A stretch of DNA of 64,000 bases, from contig OY744607.1 of NCBI GenBank assembly GCA_963556255.1, forward strand, positions 46,788,611 through 46,852,610, read 5' to 3'. The notes under the pieces were generated by a model. The model worked only from the letters and a program-made list of their open reading frames with translations, was not told the DNA's origin and did no database searches. Positions 1 through 13,426 of the stretch are shown here, piece by piece. Every line of letters starts with the position of its first letter. The stretch's first letter is position 1. The position numbers and the translations under genes are program-made. This stretch comes from Allolobophora icterica (Eukaryota > Annelida > Clitellata > Crassiclitellata > Lumbricidae).

Positions 1-179
1 ATCGGCATCATTATCATCATAATAGTCGTAGTCGTCACATTATGTCGTTGTTATGCGTTAGGTGCCGCAATTCTCTACTACTCGCGTACGTAAAAAATGA
101 TCAGCTTAGGTCTATAGTAGTATTAATCTCCCCGTACGCAAGCAATGCTGGCAACTACACAGGAGGGACTGCAGAAATT

Positions 180-1091
180 GATGGATCAACTAAACAGGAC
201 CTCAATAAAATACAACATGAAGATTAATATCGGAAAGACGAAGATTATGAGGATAAGTGCAGGGAGGAGGAGGAGATAGAAATGAAAATAACAATAAATG
301 TAGACGAGGTGGAACAGGTCAAGAGCTTCTGCCCGATAGCGTATTGGATAACATCTGGCGTAGAGTGCGAGAGGTACAGAGATCGAGTCCCATAGGCGGA
401 CATGCTTTGTAGGCTGCAATTTGCGCCGTGTATTGCAGGCTGTCTGTTCTGTTAGTAGTTAAGATTTATCGCATAACATGTACATGTACAGCGCAGTGCG
501 TTTGCAGGCGCTTAATTAAAGAATAAATATTATTACTTGGGAAGCGTGATAGCAACAGATGCAAGATGCCATAGTGATATTAAACTAAGGATAGTATTGG
601 GCAAAGACGCCCTCACGAAAAGAGGAGAGTTGATGAGAGGAGGACTGAGCAAAGACTTAAAGAAGAGACTTGTCAAGGCACTGGTATGGAGTGTTGTACT
701 GTATGGGTCGGAGACGTGGACCATGAGGAAAGAGGATATTAAGAGATTAGAGGCCTTTGAAATGTGGATATGGAGAAGAATGGAAAAGGTGAGCTGGACG
801 GAGCGAATAACAAATGAAGAGGTGTTACAATGAGTAGAAGAAAAAAGATCACTGATGACAACATTAAGAGAAAGACATAAGAACTGGATTGGACACATAT
901 TTAGAGGAGACTCCCTCTTGAGAGAAATCATAGAGGGGAGACTGGAGGGAAAGAGAAGGAGAGGAAGACCGCGACAGATGATGATGGGATGGATGATGAC
1001 CGAAGGATACAGCGGAATGAAGAGAAGAGCACAGCAAAGAGAGGAATGGCGTCATTGGAAGTGGAAACCTGCCGAAGGGCAGAGAACTTAA
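180..1091 (+). mobile_element. Non-LTR retrotransposon remnant (reverse transcriptase C-terminal part)
   Basis: Conceptual translation in broken frames shows the end of a LINE reverse transcriptase ORF: a KSFC/YLGS-like start, then VLYGSETWTMRKEDIKRLE, a WRRM motif, NEEVL, and a basic KRRRGRPRQ tail. This layout is typical of the C-terminal region of jockey/RTE-like LINE ORF2 proteins. The copy is dead: it has several stops, a frame break near 830 and a 201-bp insertion at 333-533. No 5' part or endonuclease domain is visible. Confidence 0.8.
333..533. mobile_element. Insertion of about 201 bp splitting the LINE remnant
   Basis: The LINE reading frame stops after an FC pair at 332 and resumes at 534 with YLGS-type residues, so the 201 bp between them are foreign. 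The insert ends in an A/T-rich stretch, consistent with a SINE-like element. No clear target duplication was found and the family is not recognised. Confidence 0.5.
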
Positions 1092-1099
1092 AGAAGAAG

Positions 1100-2000
1100 A
1101 AGACGCAGGCCTAGTTAATTACGAACGGTACCGAAATTTAGTATTACCAATAAAATGACCACTGACATTGACCATCCTATGAAGTGTGCCGTAAAATCTT
1201 AATTATCTTCATATTATACATTAGACAGAATATTAGCAATTTGGAATTTAAAAGTTTAAAAGTAGAGATAATTGAACAGCCACAGCTAACTGATGTAATG
1301 GTTAAATTAGTTACGACCGTAAATCATAACTATTATTGACTTTTCTTGTGCATAATGTTATGTACATGTATTTTATTTTCGTCATGAAAAACGTACGGTA
1401 ACGTACGGCATAATAACGTACGCGTACCGTACGTATGTTATAGAAAAAAATAACGTACCGTACGTACGGTCGCACCTTGGCCTTAACGCGATTTCAGGTA
1501 CCCCTGCGCTGTTCACATTACCCCCTATTTGATTTAGCTAGTATGATAAAGTTTTATGCTTACAACTCATAAATCGTAGGGGGTAATCTGAAATAGATTT
1601 CAAGTTTCCCCCGGGAACGCGATTTCAAGTTACCTGGTGGTAATGTGAAGTGGAGGTAATTTGAAATTGCTACACCGGGGAAAAAGATACACCATGGGGG
1701 ATGGTTCAGACCCAAGCAGGAGATGGTCTAAACCGGTGGAGAGAAATGTTTTCTTCTCGCGTTGCATTCTGAACCTATGCCTATGCAAAATTAGACCGAT
1801 GAAAGACTATAGGCCTAGACTAAACTAGGCATATAGACTAACCAAGCCTTATACTACATTTAGACCTGTACTATACCTATAGGTCTATGCTGGACCGTTA
1901 GCCTATGCTATAAATGGCCTATAATAGACCAAGGCCTAACTAAACCTAGGCCTAATAATATCATGAGACCTACTAGGCCTAGGCTGTTGTTAACAAACTT
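1100..2000. other. Intergenic stretch, no gene seen
   Basis: No coding signal. It contains the palindrome-rich CGTACG repeat at 1345-1480, a hairpin-prone segment around 1490-1680, and at 1800-1985 a dense run of TAGGCCTA-type palindromes. Confidence 0.6.
1345..1480 (+). repeat. Palindromic CGTACG-rich dispersed repeat, copy 1
   Basis: This segment runs from a TGCATAATGTTATG start through repeated ACGTACGG palindromes to GGTCGCACC. A second copy at 26520-26670 has the same backbone but carries extra GGCC/GGCT-type nucleotides at GTA sites. Confidence 0.6.
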
Positions 2001-2089
2001 CATCCACTGTGCGTGGGTCGAATGACACATGCATGTTGTTCTCCATCTGTCTTCCACCTTCCAGACTTTCTCATCCCAGATGGAATCCG

Positions 2090-2262
2090 CCTTGGCCACT
2101 CCTCTGCCTCATCCTCTCTAATCTCCCGGCAGCCAGACTTGGATCTTCCCTCGACATCGCTGGACAACCCCTCTGACACGACGCAGCCCTCGTGAATAAG
2201 CCGGTGCCCTGCGATTAGCTTAGAGTAACGCTTTAGAAATTTCGAGATTACGATTACAGGTA
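2090..2262 (+). mobile_element. SINE family with (GATTAC)n tail
   Basis: Contains the block ACAACCCCTCTGACACGACG, then GTGAATAAGCCGGTGCCCTG, then CGCTTTAGAAATTTCGAGATTACGATTAC. The same blocks recur at 2330-2395 (-), 4075-4170 (-), 4440-4595 (+), 15275-15370 (+), 24945-25035 (+), and the tail alone at 46460-46505. A short (GATTAC)n-type tail fits a SINE. No internal pol III promoter was found in this copy. Confidence 0.6.
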
Positions 2263-2329
2263 CTTAGCTTAGCATTTGTAATGGATATCGTTAACTCGAA
2301 ATTTATAAAAGGGCTGCTTAAAAACTAAG

Positions 2330-2395
2330 CGCAGGGCACCAGCTTATTCCGAAGCCCTGCACCAAGTCAGAGGGGTTATCCAGAGATAGGCCTAC
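2330..2395 (-). mobile_element. (GATTAC)-tail SINE fragment
   Basis: Reverse complement of the body of the copy at 2090-2262, sharing the GGGCACC..TTATTC and CAGAGGGGTTATCCAG blocks. The two copies are close together in opposite orientation. Confidence 0.5.
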
Positions 2396-2420
2396 CAATT
2401 GAAGAAAAAAAATCCGGTTG

Positions 2421-2652
<232 letters not shown>

Positions 2653-3369
2653 AGGCAGAGGAGCGGCTAAGGTGGGTTTCGTTTAAGGCGAGAGAGATTG
2701 GAAGGCGGAGGAGTGGGTGACACTCCATGGGTGGATCACGGTAGGGATTCTTGAAGAGCTGAGACTTTAATTTGGTGTGGAAAGTCTGACGGATGAGAGA
2801 CAGATGAGTACGAGACCCGTGTTGTAGGGTGCACGGCGATATTCTGATAGAGGAACTGGAATTGGCGGAATTCAGACTCGAGTGTAATACGATTAGTTGG
2901 AGCGGATAGAGAACGTGAGACCAGTGGTGTCTGGGGCGGGACGGGGTAGAAAGAGGCAGGTAAGATGATGATCGGGTAGAGCGAGGTTACTCACTGCAAA
3001 TGCAGTTTTCACACAACAAACAAGACTAGATATGACTGTGTTGTGAGACTTAAACCTTGATGAATCTATGCTCTACCACTTCCTAGGCAAATGTCATAAG
3101 AAATCGTGTGGAATATAATAGTCGTCTAACAAAAACTGTGGGCATGCGTTTAATACGAGACATGAAAACACAGATTCCTAAAATGAAAACTTCAAAACCG
3201 CTCAACTGTAGGTGTTGGGTGGGGTGTTGGGTTGGGGGTGGGTAGATGAACGGTAACACTCTTGCTTGAAGAACATAAGGTCTTGAAAGACGCGGTCCGA
3301 TACCCGTAACCTCCCTATAGTTAAACTCAGCCTTCCACTCCCTGAGGGTAAAACGAGCGGGCACCTATT

Positions 3370-3612
3370 TCCCTATTTTATTTACTTATTTGTTTCGGAT
3401 ATTTCTATAGCGCCTCCTCAAGTCTACTACTACTCAGAGGCGCTCCCGACTACAGCATTGATACTGTGTCGGAGTTTTCACGCCGAAGCGCCACGAGCAA
3501 TTGCGAGTGAAGGACTTGCCCAAGGTCCGTACGCAGCGGCTAGAGTGGGATTCGAACCTGCAACCCTCCGGTCACAAGGCGCCGAACTTACCACTGAGCC
3601 ACCACGCCCCAC
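3370..3612 (-). mobile_element. tRNA-derived SINE (GGCGCTATAG 3' end)
   Basis: Read on the minus strand, it starts with a tRNA-like head: A-box TGGCTCAGTGG and B-box GGTTCGAATCCC. The body then ends in GAGGCGCTATAGAAATATCCG followed by an AT-rich tail. A close copy lies at 5632-5871 in the same orientation. From 3613 to 4070 only TA-rich sequence is visible. Confidence 0.8.
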
Positions 3613-4074
3613 TATACTATATACTAGGCTGACAAGAAGTGTGTTCCATAAGATCTTGATTGATAATTGTACTATCACACGTTTAATGTTATTTACTGCT
3701 AGTTTGTCAGTGAGCTTGTCAATAAACACGAATATTGTTATTATTACTATTAATAGAAGAAGACCTATAACAAAGGCCTAATTAGGCTTTCTTCACAGGT
3801 CGCGACCGATTAAACTATAATTAGGCAATTAGAACAATTAATTACTAGTGGGGACAACTTAAAAAAACAAAGTTGCCGTGCTTGGTAGTACCACTAACGC
3901 CAATAAAGGAAAACACGTGCATGTCCCTCTGGTTGTATGCCTCTGTCTGCCTGCCTATATATAAGACAGGCATATATATATATAGATATATATATATATG
4001 TATACATATATATATATATTCAATCGTAATCGTAAGCTCCAAATTTCTAAAGTGCTACTCTAAGCTATGAGCAT

Positions 4075-4170
4075 GGAACCAGCTTATTCACGAGCGCTGC
4101 GTCGTATCAGAGGGGTTGTCCAGAGAGCGATGTCCAGTGGAAGTCCGAGTCCGGTTGCCAGAGAAACGTG
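4075..4170 (-). mobile_element. (GATTAC)-tail SINE fragment
   Basis: Minus-strand copy of the CTCTGATACGACGCAG..GTGAATAAGCTGGT block shared with 2090-2262 and 4440-4595. Confidence 0.5.
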
Positions 4171-4439
4171 AATGGATATATTCAAACTATCCGTTCTCTG
4201 TCGTTGGGACAATCGGGCGCCGATTACAAACGTATTTGAAATTGAATCCATAATCGGAGCAGATTTTATAGACATAGGCTACATACACAGCTAAATGCAA
4301 CTAAAGAGACATCGATTAACGAAATTACTTTTAAACAGTTTAGATTTAACAATTAGCAGCATGAACGATGATACTGTCGCGATAGAAGCTACTAACAATT
4401 AACTAACTGTTATTTTAGCAGCTGCTCTGCCTTTCTCTG

Positions 4440-4595
4440 GTCTATCTGGCAACCGGACTCGAACCTCCAACATCGATCTTTGAACAATCTCCTCTGATAC
4501 GACGCAGTGCTTGTGAATAACCTGGTGCCCTGCTCTTACCTTCAGAGTAGCGCTTTAGAAATTTGGAGTTTATGATTACGATTACGAACTACTAA
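4440..4595 (+). mobile_element. (GATTAC)-tail SINE
   Basis: Plus-strand copy with CTCCTCTGATACGACGCAG, GTGAATAACCTGGTGCCCTG, GTAGCGCTTTAGAAATTTGG and a tail of GATTACGATTACGA. Confidence 0.6.
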
Positions 4596-4787
4596 CTATT
4601 GCGCCATCAGATGTTTGCCTTCAGTATTAGACATCCGCTCCATAGCAGTTACTAACAGTTATTTAACAGAGTAGACAGCATTGAAGGGGCGCTGTATAAA
4701 TGTTCCTTAATAATAATGATTACTGTTTGCACTGTCTCTTTGCAAACAGAGAGTGTTCCAAGAGTCACATAACTAAGTATATGTAGC

Positions 4788-5163
4788 CTATGTATGTATG
4801 TATGTATGTATGTATGTATGTATGTATGTATGTATGTATGTATGTATGTATGTATGTATGTATGTATGTATGTATGCATGCGTGTGTGTATGTATGTATG
4901 TATGTATGTATGTATGTATGTATGTATGTATGCATGTATGTATGTATGTATGTATGTATGTATGTATGTATGTATGTATGTATGTATGTATGTATGTATG
5001 TATGCATGTATGCATGCGTGTGTATGTATGTATGTATGTATGTATGTATGTATGTATGTATGTATGTATGTATGTATGTATGTATGTATGTATGTATGTA
5101 TGTATGTATGTATGTATGCATGTATGTATGCATGTATGTATGTATGTATGTATGTATGTATGT
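4788..5163. repeat. (TATG)n microsatellite
   Basis: About 375 bp of TATG tetranucleotide with scattered GCATGCGTG interruptions. It produces long MYVC/HTYI frames on both strands, which are artefacts. Further TATG blocks are at 5413-5630, 5872-5990 and 6479-6556; SINEs and a LINE fragment sit between them. Confidence 0.95.
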
Positions 5164-5412
5164 GTGGGACGCGGTGGTATAGCGGTATGGTCTGTGCCTT
5201 GTAACTGTAGGGTCGAAGGTTCGAATCTACCTCAAACCACTGCGTAGCGACCTTGGACAAGTTGCTCACCACACATACTTACATACATGAATACGTACAT
5301 ACATGTAAATGTTTGTGAGGAAGGCAACGGGAAACCACCTCACTCATCTCATCCCCGGGTGAATATTAAGCCAATGGACCTGCCTTCGGGCAGAGAACTC
5401 ATCATCATCATC
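5164..5412 (+). mobile_element. tRNA-derived SINE with (CAT)n tail
   Basis: The head is tRNA-like: A-box region GGTGGTATAGCGGTATGG and B-box GGTTCGAATCT. The body contains GGCAACGGGAAACCACCTCA and ends in CATCATCATCATCATG, which runs into a TATG microsatellite. A related head is on the minus strand at 27785-27870 inside the Polinton. Confidence 0.8.
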
Positions 5413-5587
5413 ATGTATGTATGTATGTATGTATGTATGTATGTATGTATGTATGTATGTATGTATGTATGCATGTATGTATATATTTATGTATTTATGT
5501 ATGTATTCATGTATGTATGTATGTATGTATGTATGTATGTATGTATGTATGTATGTATGTATGTATGTATGTATGTATGTATGTATG

Positions 5588-5618
<31 letters not shown>

Positions 5619-5631
5619 TGTATGTATGTAT

Positions 5632-5871
5632 TTTTTATTTTATTTTTATTCCGGATATTTCTATAGCGCCTCTCGAAGTCTACTACTACTCAGAGGCGCT
5701 CCCGACTACAGCATTGGTACACTGTGTCGGAATTTTCACGCCGAAGTGCCACGAGCAATTGCGAGTGAAGGAATTGCCCAAGGTCCGTGCGCAGCGGCTA
5801 GAGTGGGATTCGAACCTGCAACCCTCCGGTCACAAGGCGCCGAACTTACCACAGAGCCACCACGCCCCACG
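5632..5871 (-). mobile_element. tRNA-derived SINE, second copy
   Basis: Near-identical to 3370-3612 on the same strand, with A-box TGGCTCTGTGG, B-box GGTTCGAATCCC and a GGCGCTATAGAAATATCCG end. It is flanked on both sides by TATG/ACGT microsatellite, so the target was probably the microsatellite. Confidence 0.8.
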
Positions 5872-6010
5872 TATGTACGTACGTACGTACGTATGTACGT
5901 ATGTACGTATGTATGTATGTATGTATGTATGTATGTATGTATGTATGTATGTATGTATGTATGTATGTATGTATGTATGTATGTTTGTATGTATTATTAT
6001 TATTATTATT

Positions 6011-6478
6011 AATGAGCTTTTATATAGCGCCCCTTCAAGGTTATCTACTCAGGAGCGCTCCTAGTCCAACCACGGCTAAAGAGAGTAGTTTTTAAGTTTG
6101 CAAGAAACAAGGTAGAGTGAGTCATAGGGACCAGGCGAAGTGCAACAGGAAGGCCATTCCAGGTTGCAGGTCCAGCGACCGAAAAAGAACGTCGCTGCAT
6201 AATAGCTGTCCGCGTACGGGGGACCAATAGCTCGGCCTGGTCAGCCGAGCGAAGAGCAGATCTCCGCAAGACCCCCGAGGTAGAGCGACACAACTCCCGC
6301 AGGTATGGGGGAGCAAGTCCCTCTAGACAACGCCTAACCAGTGCAGAGACCCTATAGGCGATCCGCAGCGGGAAAGGAAGCCAGTGCAGAACATCCCGCA
6401 TATAAAGAGAAACCTGGCCAAATCTGGGGATGCGACCAATAAGACGTGCGGCTGCACGCAAAACCCGGTCCAAACACC
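6011..6478 (-). mobile_element. LINE fragment, reverse transcriptase C-terminus and 3' end
   Basis: The minus strand encodes about 140 residues with AAARLIGRIPRFG, LHWLPFPLRIAYRV, CLEGLAPPYLRELC, RRSFSVAGPATWNGLP and a final LKTTLFSRGW. This is the usual C-terminal end of CR1/L2-like LINE polyproteins. The 3' end is GAAGGGGCGCTATATAAAAG. A sister copy is at 49080-49530. Confidence 0.85.
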
Positions 6479-6556
6479 CATGTATGTATGTATGTATGTA
6501 TGTATGTATGTATGTATGTATGTATGTATGTATGTATGTATGTATATATGTATGTA

Positions 6557-8013
<1,457 letters not shown>

Positions 8014-8676
8014 ATGTATAACAAGATACTTGCTAGGGCACCTTTTAATTCCTCACAAAATCGCTGCCTATGCTATTCGATATGATGTTAAATCCCATTA
8101 AGAATAGATAGCCTATTTCGCACATAAGCCAAACAATGCACAGAAACTAGAACAGTCAACAAAAGTCTCGCCCACACACAAACACACACAAACACACACA
8201 CACACACACAAACACACACGCACACGCACACACACGCACACAAGTACCCCACAAAAGCATAGCTTAGATCTAAACACTCAACGAATTACGTAACGATGAC
8301 GAATGTTTTCTCCACCCCCACCCACACACTCTTGAAGCCCCCTCTCCTCTTATGTTGCTTTCCGTCAACAGAGGAGGGAAAATTTCGTCGGAAGAGGTGA
8401 GTTAAAGTAGCTGAGAAGGTGAAGATAAACAAAGCAAGAGGCCGATAAATTCATTAGCAGATGTTCAACGATCGTTGATTAGAAGAAGGCAAAGTGTCAA
8501 GCGTCGATAAACTACGGAAATAGGCCTGTCGCTATCTGTTGTTGTAACTGGACCACTGTTATTGGAAATTTTGTCTGGATTGTCTACGAGGGCCAGGCAC
8601 AAATATGCACCTCACGCAAAGGGATGAATCCTCATGGGTGCTTGCATCTGTCTTTCTGTCTGTCTGTCTGCCTGCC

Positions 8677-8714
<38 letters not shown>

Positions 8715-9395
8715 CTACTTGTCCTGTGCAAACGGCCTACGTATAATTTACGATAGGCTTGGTCTTGTACCACATGGTGATTGTAATTCGTCGTTCGAGT
8801 ATTCTTGAAACGAGTTCAGCTGCGTCGTTATTGCTCGTTGTTCCAACCCACCTACGCTGTCCGCCATCCGAGGTCCCGCTTCAAGCTGTTGGCCCAGAAG
8901 TTGCTCTTAATACTGCGACTGTCTCTCTTGCTTACCGCAATCGAACATAATCCGTCAACAGAGTTTTAGCTGGACGGGAGGATTTGCAACACAGGAACCG
9001 AATAAAGTAGTGCTATATGAAGGAGATAGTATGTTCTACATCGTTAACTAGTGATTGGAAAGGTAATATGTCGTTCTCGTTATTTTGTTCTTGTTCTACA
9101 TCTTCAATTGTTTCTTGGAATTGGCATTTGAGGGCGGACTCTCTTCCAGTTTAGTTTCAGAGTATTCAATTTATTCACAGCGATTAATAGTGATTGTCGT
9201 TGAAGCTAATGTATAAGTTCTAAAAGGGAAGAAGAGCTCGAATGAGCTTATCGAGTTCACCTTACATTATAATCATAAGACTGGTTACAGATATTAGACC
9301 GTCAAGCATAAGCAACCTGAATGTGTATATAAAAATATTAAATACTGTACACTGACAATATTTTAATGCAACAAAACAAGAAAATCAGAAGAGGT

Positions 9396-9617
9396 TCAGT
9401 AACGAGATATGAGAAACAGTTTACAGTTAGTCTTAAATGATGCCATGGAGTTAATAGGGATACGGTTGTTGGGTAGTGAGTTCCAAAACTTTGGACTCCC
9501 TGCAGCTACATCTTCCCTCCGACACTGTGTAGTCAGTGCATTCCTCGCATAGCTGATCTCGCCAGAGGGCGCAAGTGGAGCAGAAATCTCGAATCGTGTA
9601 TGAAGTGCAAGTGACAT
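9396..9617 (-). mobile_element. LINE C-terminal fragment
   Basis: The minus strand reads YARNALTTQCRREDVAAGSP followed by KFWNSLPN and a short ending KTNCKLFLISRY. This resembles the last 70 residues of CR1-like LINE proteins. There is no upstream reverse transcriptase part. Confidence 0.6.
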
Positions 9618-9717
9618 TATTTTAAGTGAATGCGATTACTTCAGTTACAGGACATTAATGGCTGATGTTGAAGCTGAAATTGCTGAATTGTAATTAAACG
9701 TTTCTTTGTTTCCGCAG

Positions 9718-12397
9718 TTCATAAGATACCAGAGACAACACAGCGCTTCTACTGAGCCGCTTGCACCCGTTCTAACCATCATACCATCACAATCTTCACA
9801 GATGGATCATCAAATGGATTGTGGTATCACGTTTGTCCAGACTTCGTCAGATGTTCAAGTGCACCGGACTGAATTTCCTCCAGGGCAACCGGATCAACTG
9901 CACTTGACCGAAATTTCGCCAGGTTCATTGCAACCGGAAATCGCATATTCCACCCCGAAGTCCCCGACTACATTGTCGAAAAAACCTACAGATCTGTCTG
10001 GATCTAGGAGTGATCATCTTGCAGTGCAAACTACTGGGATATGCTCTCAGATGCTACGTCTGAAGAAAGGAAAAGTCAGCGGAGAACGGTTGGCTAGAGG
10101 CCTGAGATGCTGTCGATGGTCAATGATCGAACTTCGCTGCCTTGAATCAGGATACTCTCCGATGGAAAGCAAGGGTCTGCTGGAAAACTGCAAACACACA
10201 CCACCAATGTGTCAAAGACCACCCAGCTGGACGGATAAAGACTCGTCTCCAGAAATTCAGATGCTTTCAACAACGCAAGACATATACCCTGTCGACACGA
10301 GTCACGTGATTGACGCGAGTCATGTGATCGACACGAGTCACGTCACTGACGCGAGTCATGTGGCCGACGCGAGTCATGTGGTCGTTACGAATCTTCCACA
10401 CACGTCGAATCCAGAAAGCTGTGCGACTCAACCAAACTACACAGCAATACAACCAACAAAATCCACATCATCTATATCAACATCATCATCATCAACATCT
10501 CTGTCGTCATCATCTTCTTCGAACAGAAAGAGTGACGAAGAGAGCGACACAGCCGTCTCAGCCGATGACAGTGGTCACCAGGGTCCTGCTGCTGCTGCTG
10601 CTGCAGGGGACAGCTGTTCCATAGAGATGGCGGAGGATGGAGGAAGTGGCGATGCGAAGGAAACCAAGAGCTTCCTGCCTCAGATGGTCTTCTCATGTAC
10701 CGCCTTCTGGTTCTGTGGCTTCATCTTTGGGCTCATCGCATTCGTTCTCGCCGGTAGGCTATAGACAGTCATTCTCTTATAAACTATTTATTATCAATTC
10801 CAACTGAATTTAAATTAATAACGCAATGCAATATATTATACTGAGCTGGGCTTAAAAATAGTGTTTTTCTGACAAAAAGTGTACATTGTCAAGTGGTCGT
10901 CTGGAGCGTGCAGCATGTAGGCCCTAGTATGAATTTCTGAGAGATTAGCTCAAGTGAACTATACGCAATTTCATTCTAATACACGAAATTTTACTTACCA
11001 GTTCAAGTACAGTTTTAAGAAAAGCGTGCAGTTGACATTTCTCAGTATTTTAGGCACTGACACGCGCGAACCACTTGTCCACGGTTGTTATGCAGGGTCG
11101 CTATGAAGACTCGGACTCGCGATCAATGCACTTGTAATTGAAATTAGTAACTTCCATCTATTAGGGGTTATGCTCCTTATTGGTAAACCCAATTATTATG
11201 GCGGTGACTGCATAGGGTATAAAACGATGGTGCACCAAAACCCAGTAGTAATCAGGTCAACAATATCCGTCCGCTAAGACAAGTCAGCCGATGGTGAATA
11301 AGCAATTTGAAAAAGACGAGTCTTAAGTTGAAAACGAAATTACATAAGCGACTGAGCAGACAGACAGACACACAGACAGACAGACAGAGACAGAGCGGCT
11401 GAAAAAGCTCGTTCAGCAAGAACATCCCAATTGTTACGTCTGGTTGAAAAATTATGAGTCTGGGTCCTCGTGGAAATAAGGGACTGGTTTTAAATAATTG
11501 TGATTGGCCAGCATTCTATGTTATATGTGTATGAGCTTCAATTTCGAAACAAATCCTTTGCTGAACATTGGACTAGAGACCCAACAGTTTCCTTCCGGTT
11601 TCGACTTCGGACCTATGCATTGCTTTAACGTGCTTATCTTGACCATCCATAAATTTTCATTGCTAGATACTTCGGTCTACTAGTTCAATGTGCGCTGTGT
11701 ATCTGCCTGTCTGTCGTCTGCCTGTTTGCCTGTCTGTCTGTCTGTCTGTCTGTCTGTCTGCCTGTCGGTCTGTCTGTCTCGACCTGTGAGTAGGCCTAAA
11801 TTCCGCTCTATGCCCATCCTAACCTTGCCCGTCTTAGAACAGCCTGCCTTTCAGTAGATTACATACACTGCTTGGTAAACAAATCTATGCGCTGTCAATC
11901 ACACGTGCTTTGTGGATAGACTTAAAGTTTAAATTTTAAACCATTTGACCTTTGCTGAACTTTAAACTAAAGGATATACGGATCCGATGACGCAATTGGA
12001 ATTCCGCGAAGCCAAAAATAGTCCAGACGGACCAACGCATAACAGATAAAATACCACTAAGTCATAATTAATCGTAACTAACAGACGATGTTTTCGTGTT
12101 CGCTGCGCTACTGTTTAGGTTAATTAGCTAACTAGGCTAATTAACTAGCTACTTAGGCCTAAATATTGGCACGTGTGATTCTTACTGTAGTATTATTTGC
12201 TGCTTTTAGTGGTAAGCTCAAGGCAGTCCGAAAATGGTCTCGACAAGAAGTCCCGGAAGTTGACGATAGCCTCGCTTACGCTCTCCTTCCTGGGAATTTT
12301 CACGGGGCTTGCCATCGTCACCCTAGTCTTTCTCTGGACGGTCGGAGTCTTTGGCAAGCCGCCATCTTCACCGCTTAGCAACGAAACCGTCGACTAG
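9718..12397 (+). CDS. CD225/dispanin-like two-pass membrane protein, last two exons
   Basis: Exon 9718-10753 follows a TTTCCGCAG acceptor and ends at donor GTAGGC; exon 12210-12397 follows TTTTAG and ends at TAG. The join (phase 1) gives 407 residues with no stop. The N-terminal ~310 residues are polar and low-complexity, rich in S, T and P, with five hexapeptides of the DTSHVI/DASHVI type (10294-10383), a poly-Ser run and poly-Ala. The C-terminus has a Cys-rich membrane segment (FSCTAFWFCGFIFGLIAFVL), a short basic loop (KKSRK) and a second membrane segment, the layout of CD225/interferon-induced transmembrane-type proteins. Family assignment rests on this topology only. Upstream exons must exist because the first exon opens at an acceptor; I could not find them. 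Without splicing the frame would stop at 10764. Confidence 0.65.
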
Positions 12398-12399
12398 AC

Positions 12400-12900
12400 G
12401 CGGTTGTCATGACAACCGGGCTTACACTGTAACCATGACTACCGAGAACATGCAGTAGTTGCAACAACAAAGTTAAAACATTATTCTTGCCAATTGGACT
12501 TAAATGATAGCCATGACCACGAAACATATGCAGTTGTTCTGACAACCGAGTTGAATCAGTACTGGTGAAAACCGGGCTTAAGCGGTAACCATAACAACGG
12601 ATTAGGTACAGTAGTTATGACAACCGAGTTGAATCAGTACTGATGAGAACCGGGCTTAAACGGTAACCATGACAACGGATCATGTACAGTAGTTATGACA
12701 ACCGAGTTTAAACAGTATTTATGTCAACTGGGCTTAAACGGTAGCCATTTAGATAGAGTGAGAACAGTAGCCATGACAACCGAGTAGATATAGTAGCCTA
12801 GCAACCGAGTTTAATTAGTAGCTACAGGTACCGAGTGATATATATAGGCCTAATTCTGTCTGACAATCGCAAATTGCCACGACAACGGCTTTGGCAGCCT
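12400..12900 (+). repeat. Degenerate tandem repeat with ATGACAACCG core
   Basis: Roughly ten imperfect units of about 35-60 bp carry cores such as CCATGACAACGG, TTATGACAACCGAGTT and ACCGGGCTTAAACGGTA. The array begins just after the CD225-like stop codon and may form its 3' UTR; a possible AATAAA signal is at 12969. Confidence 0.75.
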
Positions 12901-12969
12901 AGTTACCACGACAGCCGCGGCTCTGTAAAAAGTTATTGATCATATTTTGAAGCCAATTTAAATAACCGA

Positions 12970-13160
12970 AATAAAGTATGCCATATTATTATTACTACTT
13001 GTTAGTATTATTACCACTACCACCATTACTACTACCACTACCTCTACTAACATACCACTATTATTATTATTATTTTATTATTGTTATTTTATTATTGCCG
13101 TTGTTATTATTATTATGGCTGTTATTATTATTATTATTATTACTACTACTACTACTACTA

Positions 13161-13235
<75 letters not shown>

Positions 13236-13345
13236 TTATCATTATCATTATTATTATTATTATCATTATTATTATCATTATCATCATCATCATCATTATC
13301 ATTATTGTTGTTTTTTTCATTATTATTATTATTACTATATGATAA
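12970..13345. repeat. Trinucleotide-rich (TTA/CTA/TCA)n block
   Basis: TTA, CTA, CCA and TCA triplets in long runs, generating poly-Leu, poly-Tyr and poly-Thr frames without coding value. It lies between the convergent CD225-like and ACSS genes. Confidence 0.9.
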
Positions 13346-13426
13346 TTTATTAAGCGTAATGTATATAAATTCGTCAGAATCAAGTGTAGCTTTAACCCCT
13401 TAATCACCGGTTCTGTCAGGTGATGT

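Noticed and set aside
4765..6095. Long frames of MYVC, HTYI and similar peptides
   Set aside because: They are translations of TATG microsatellite in every frame of both strands.
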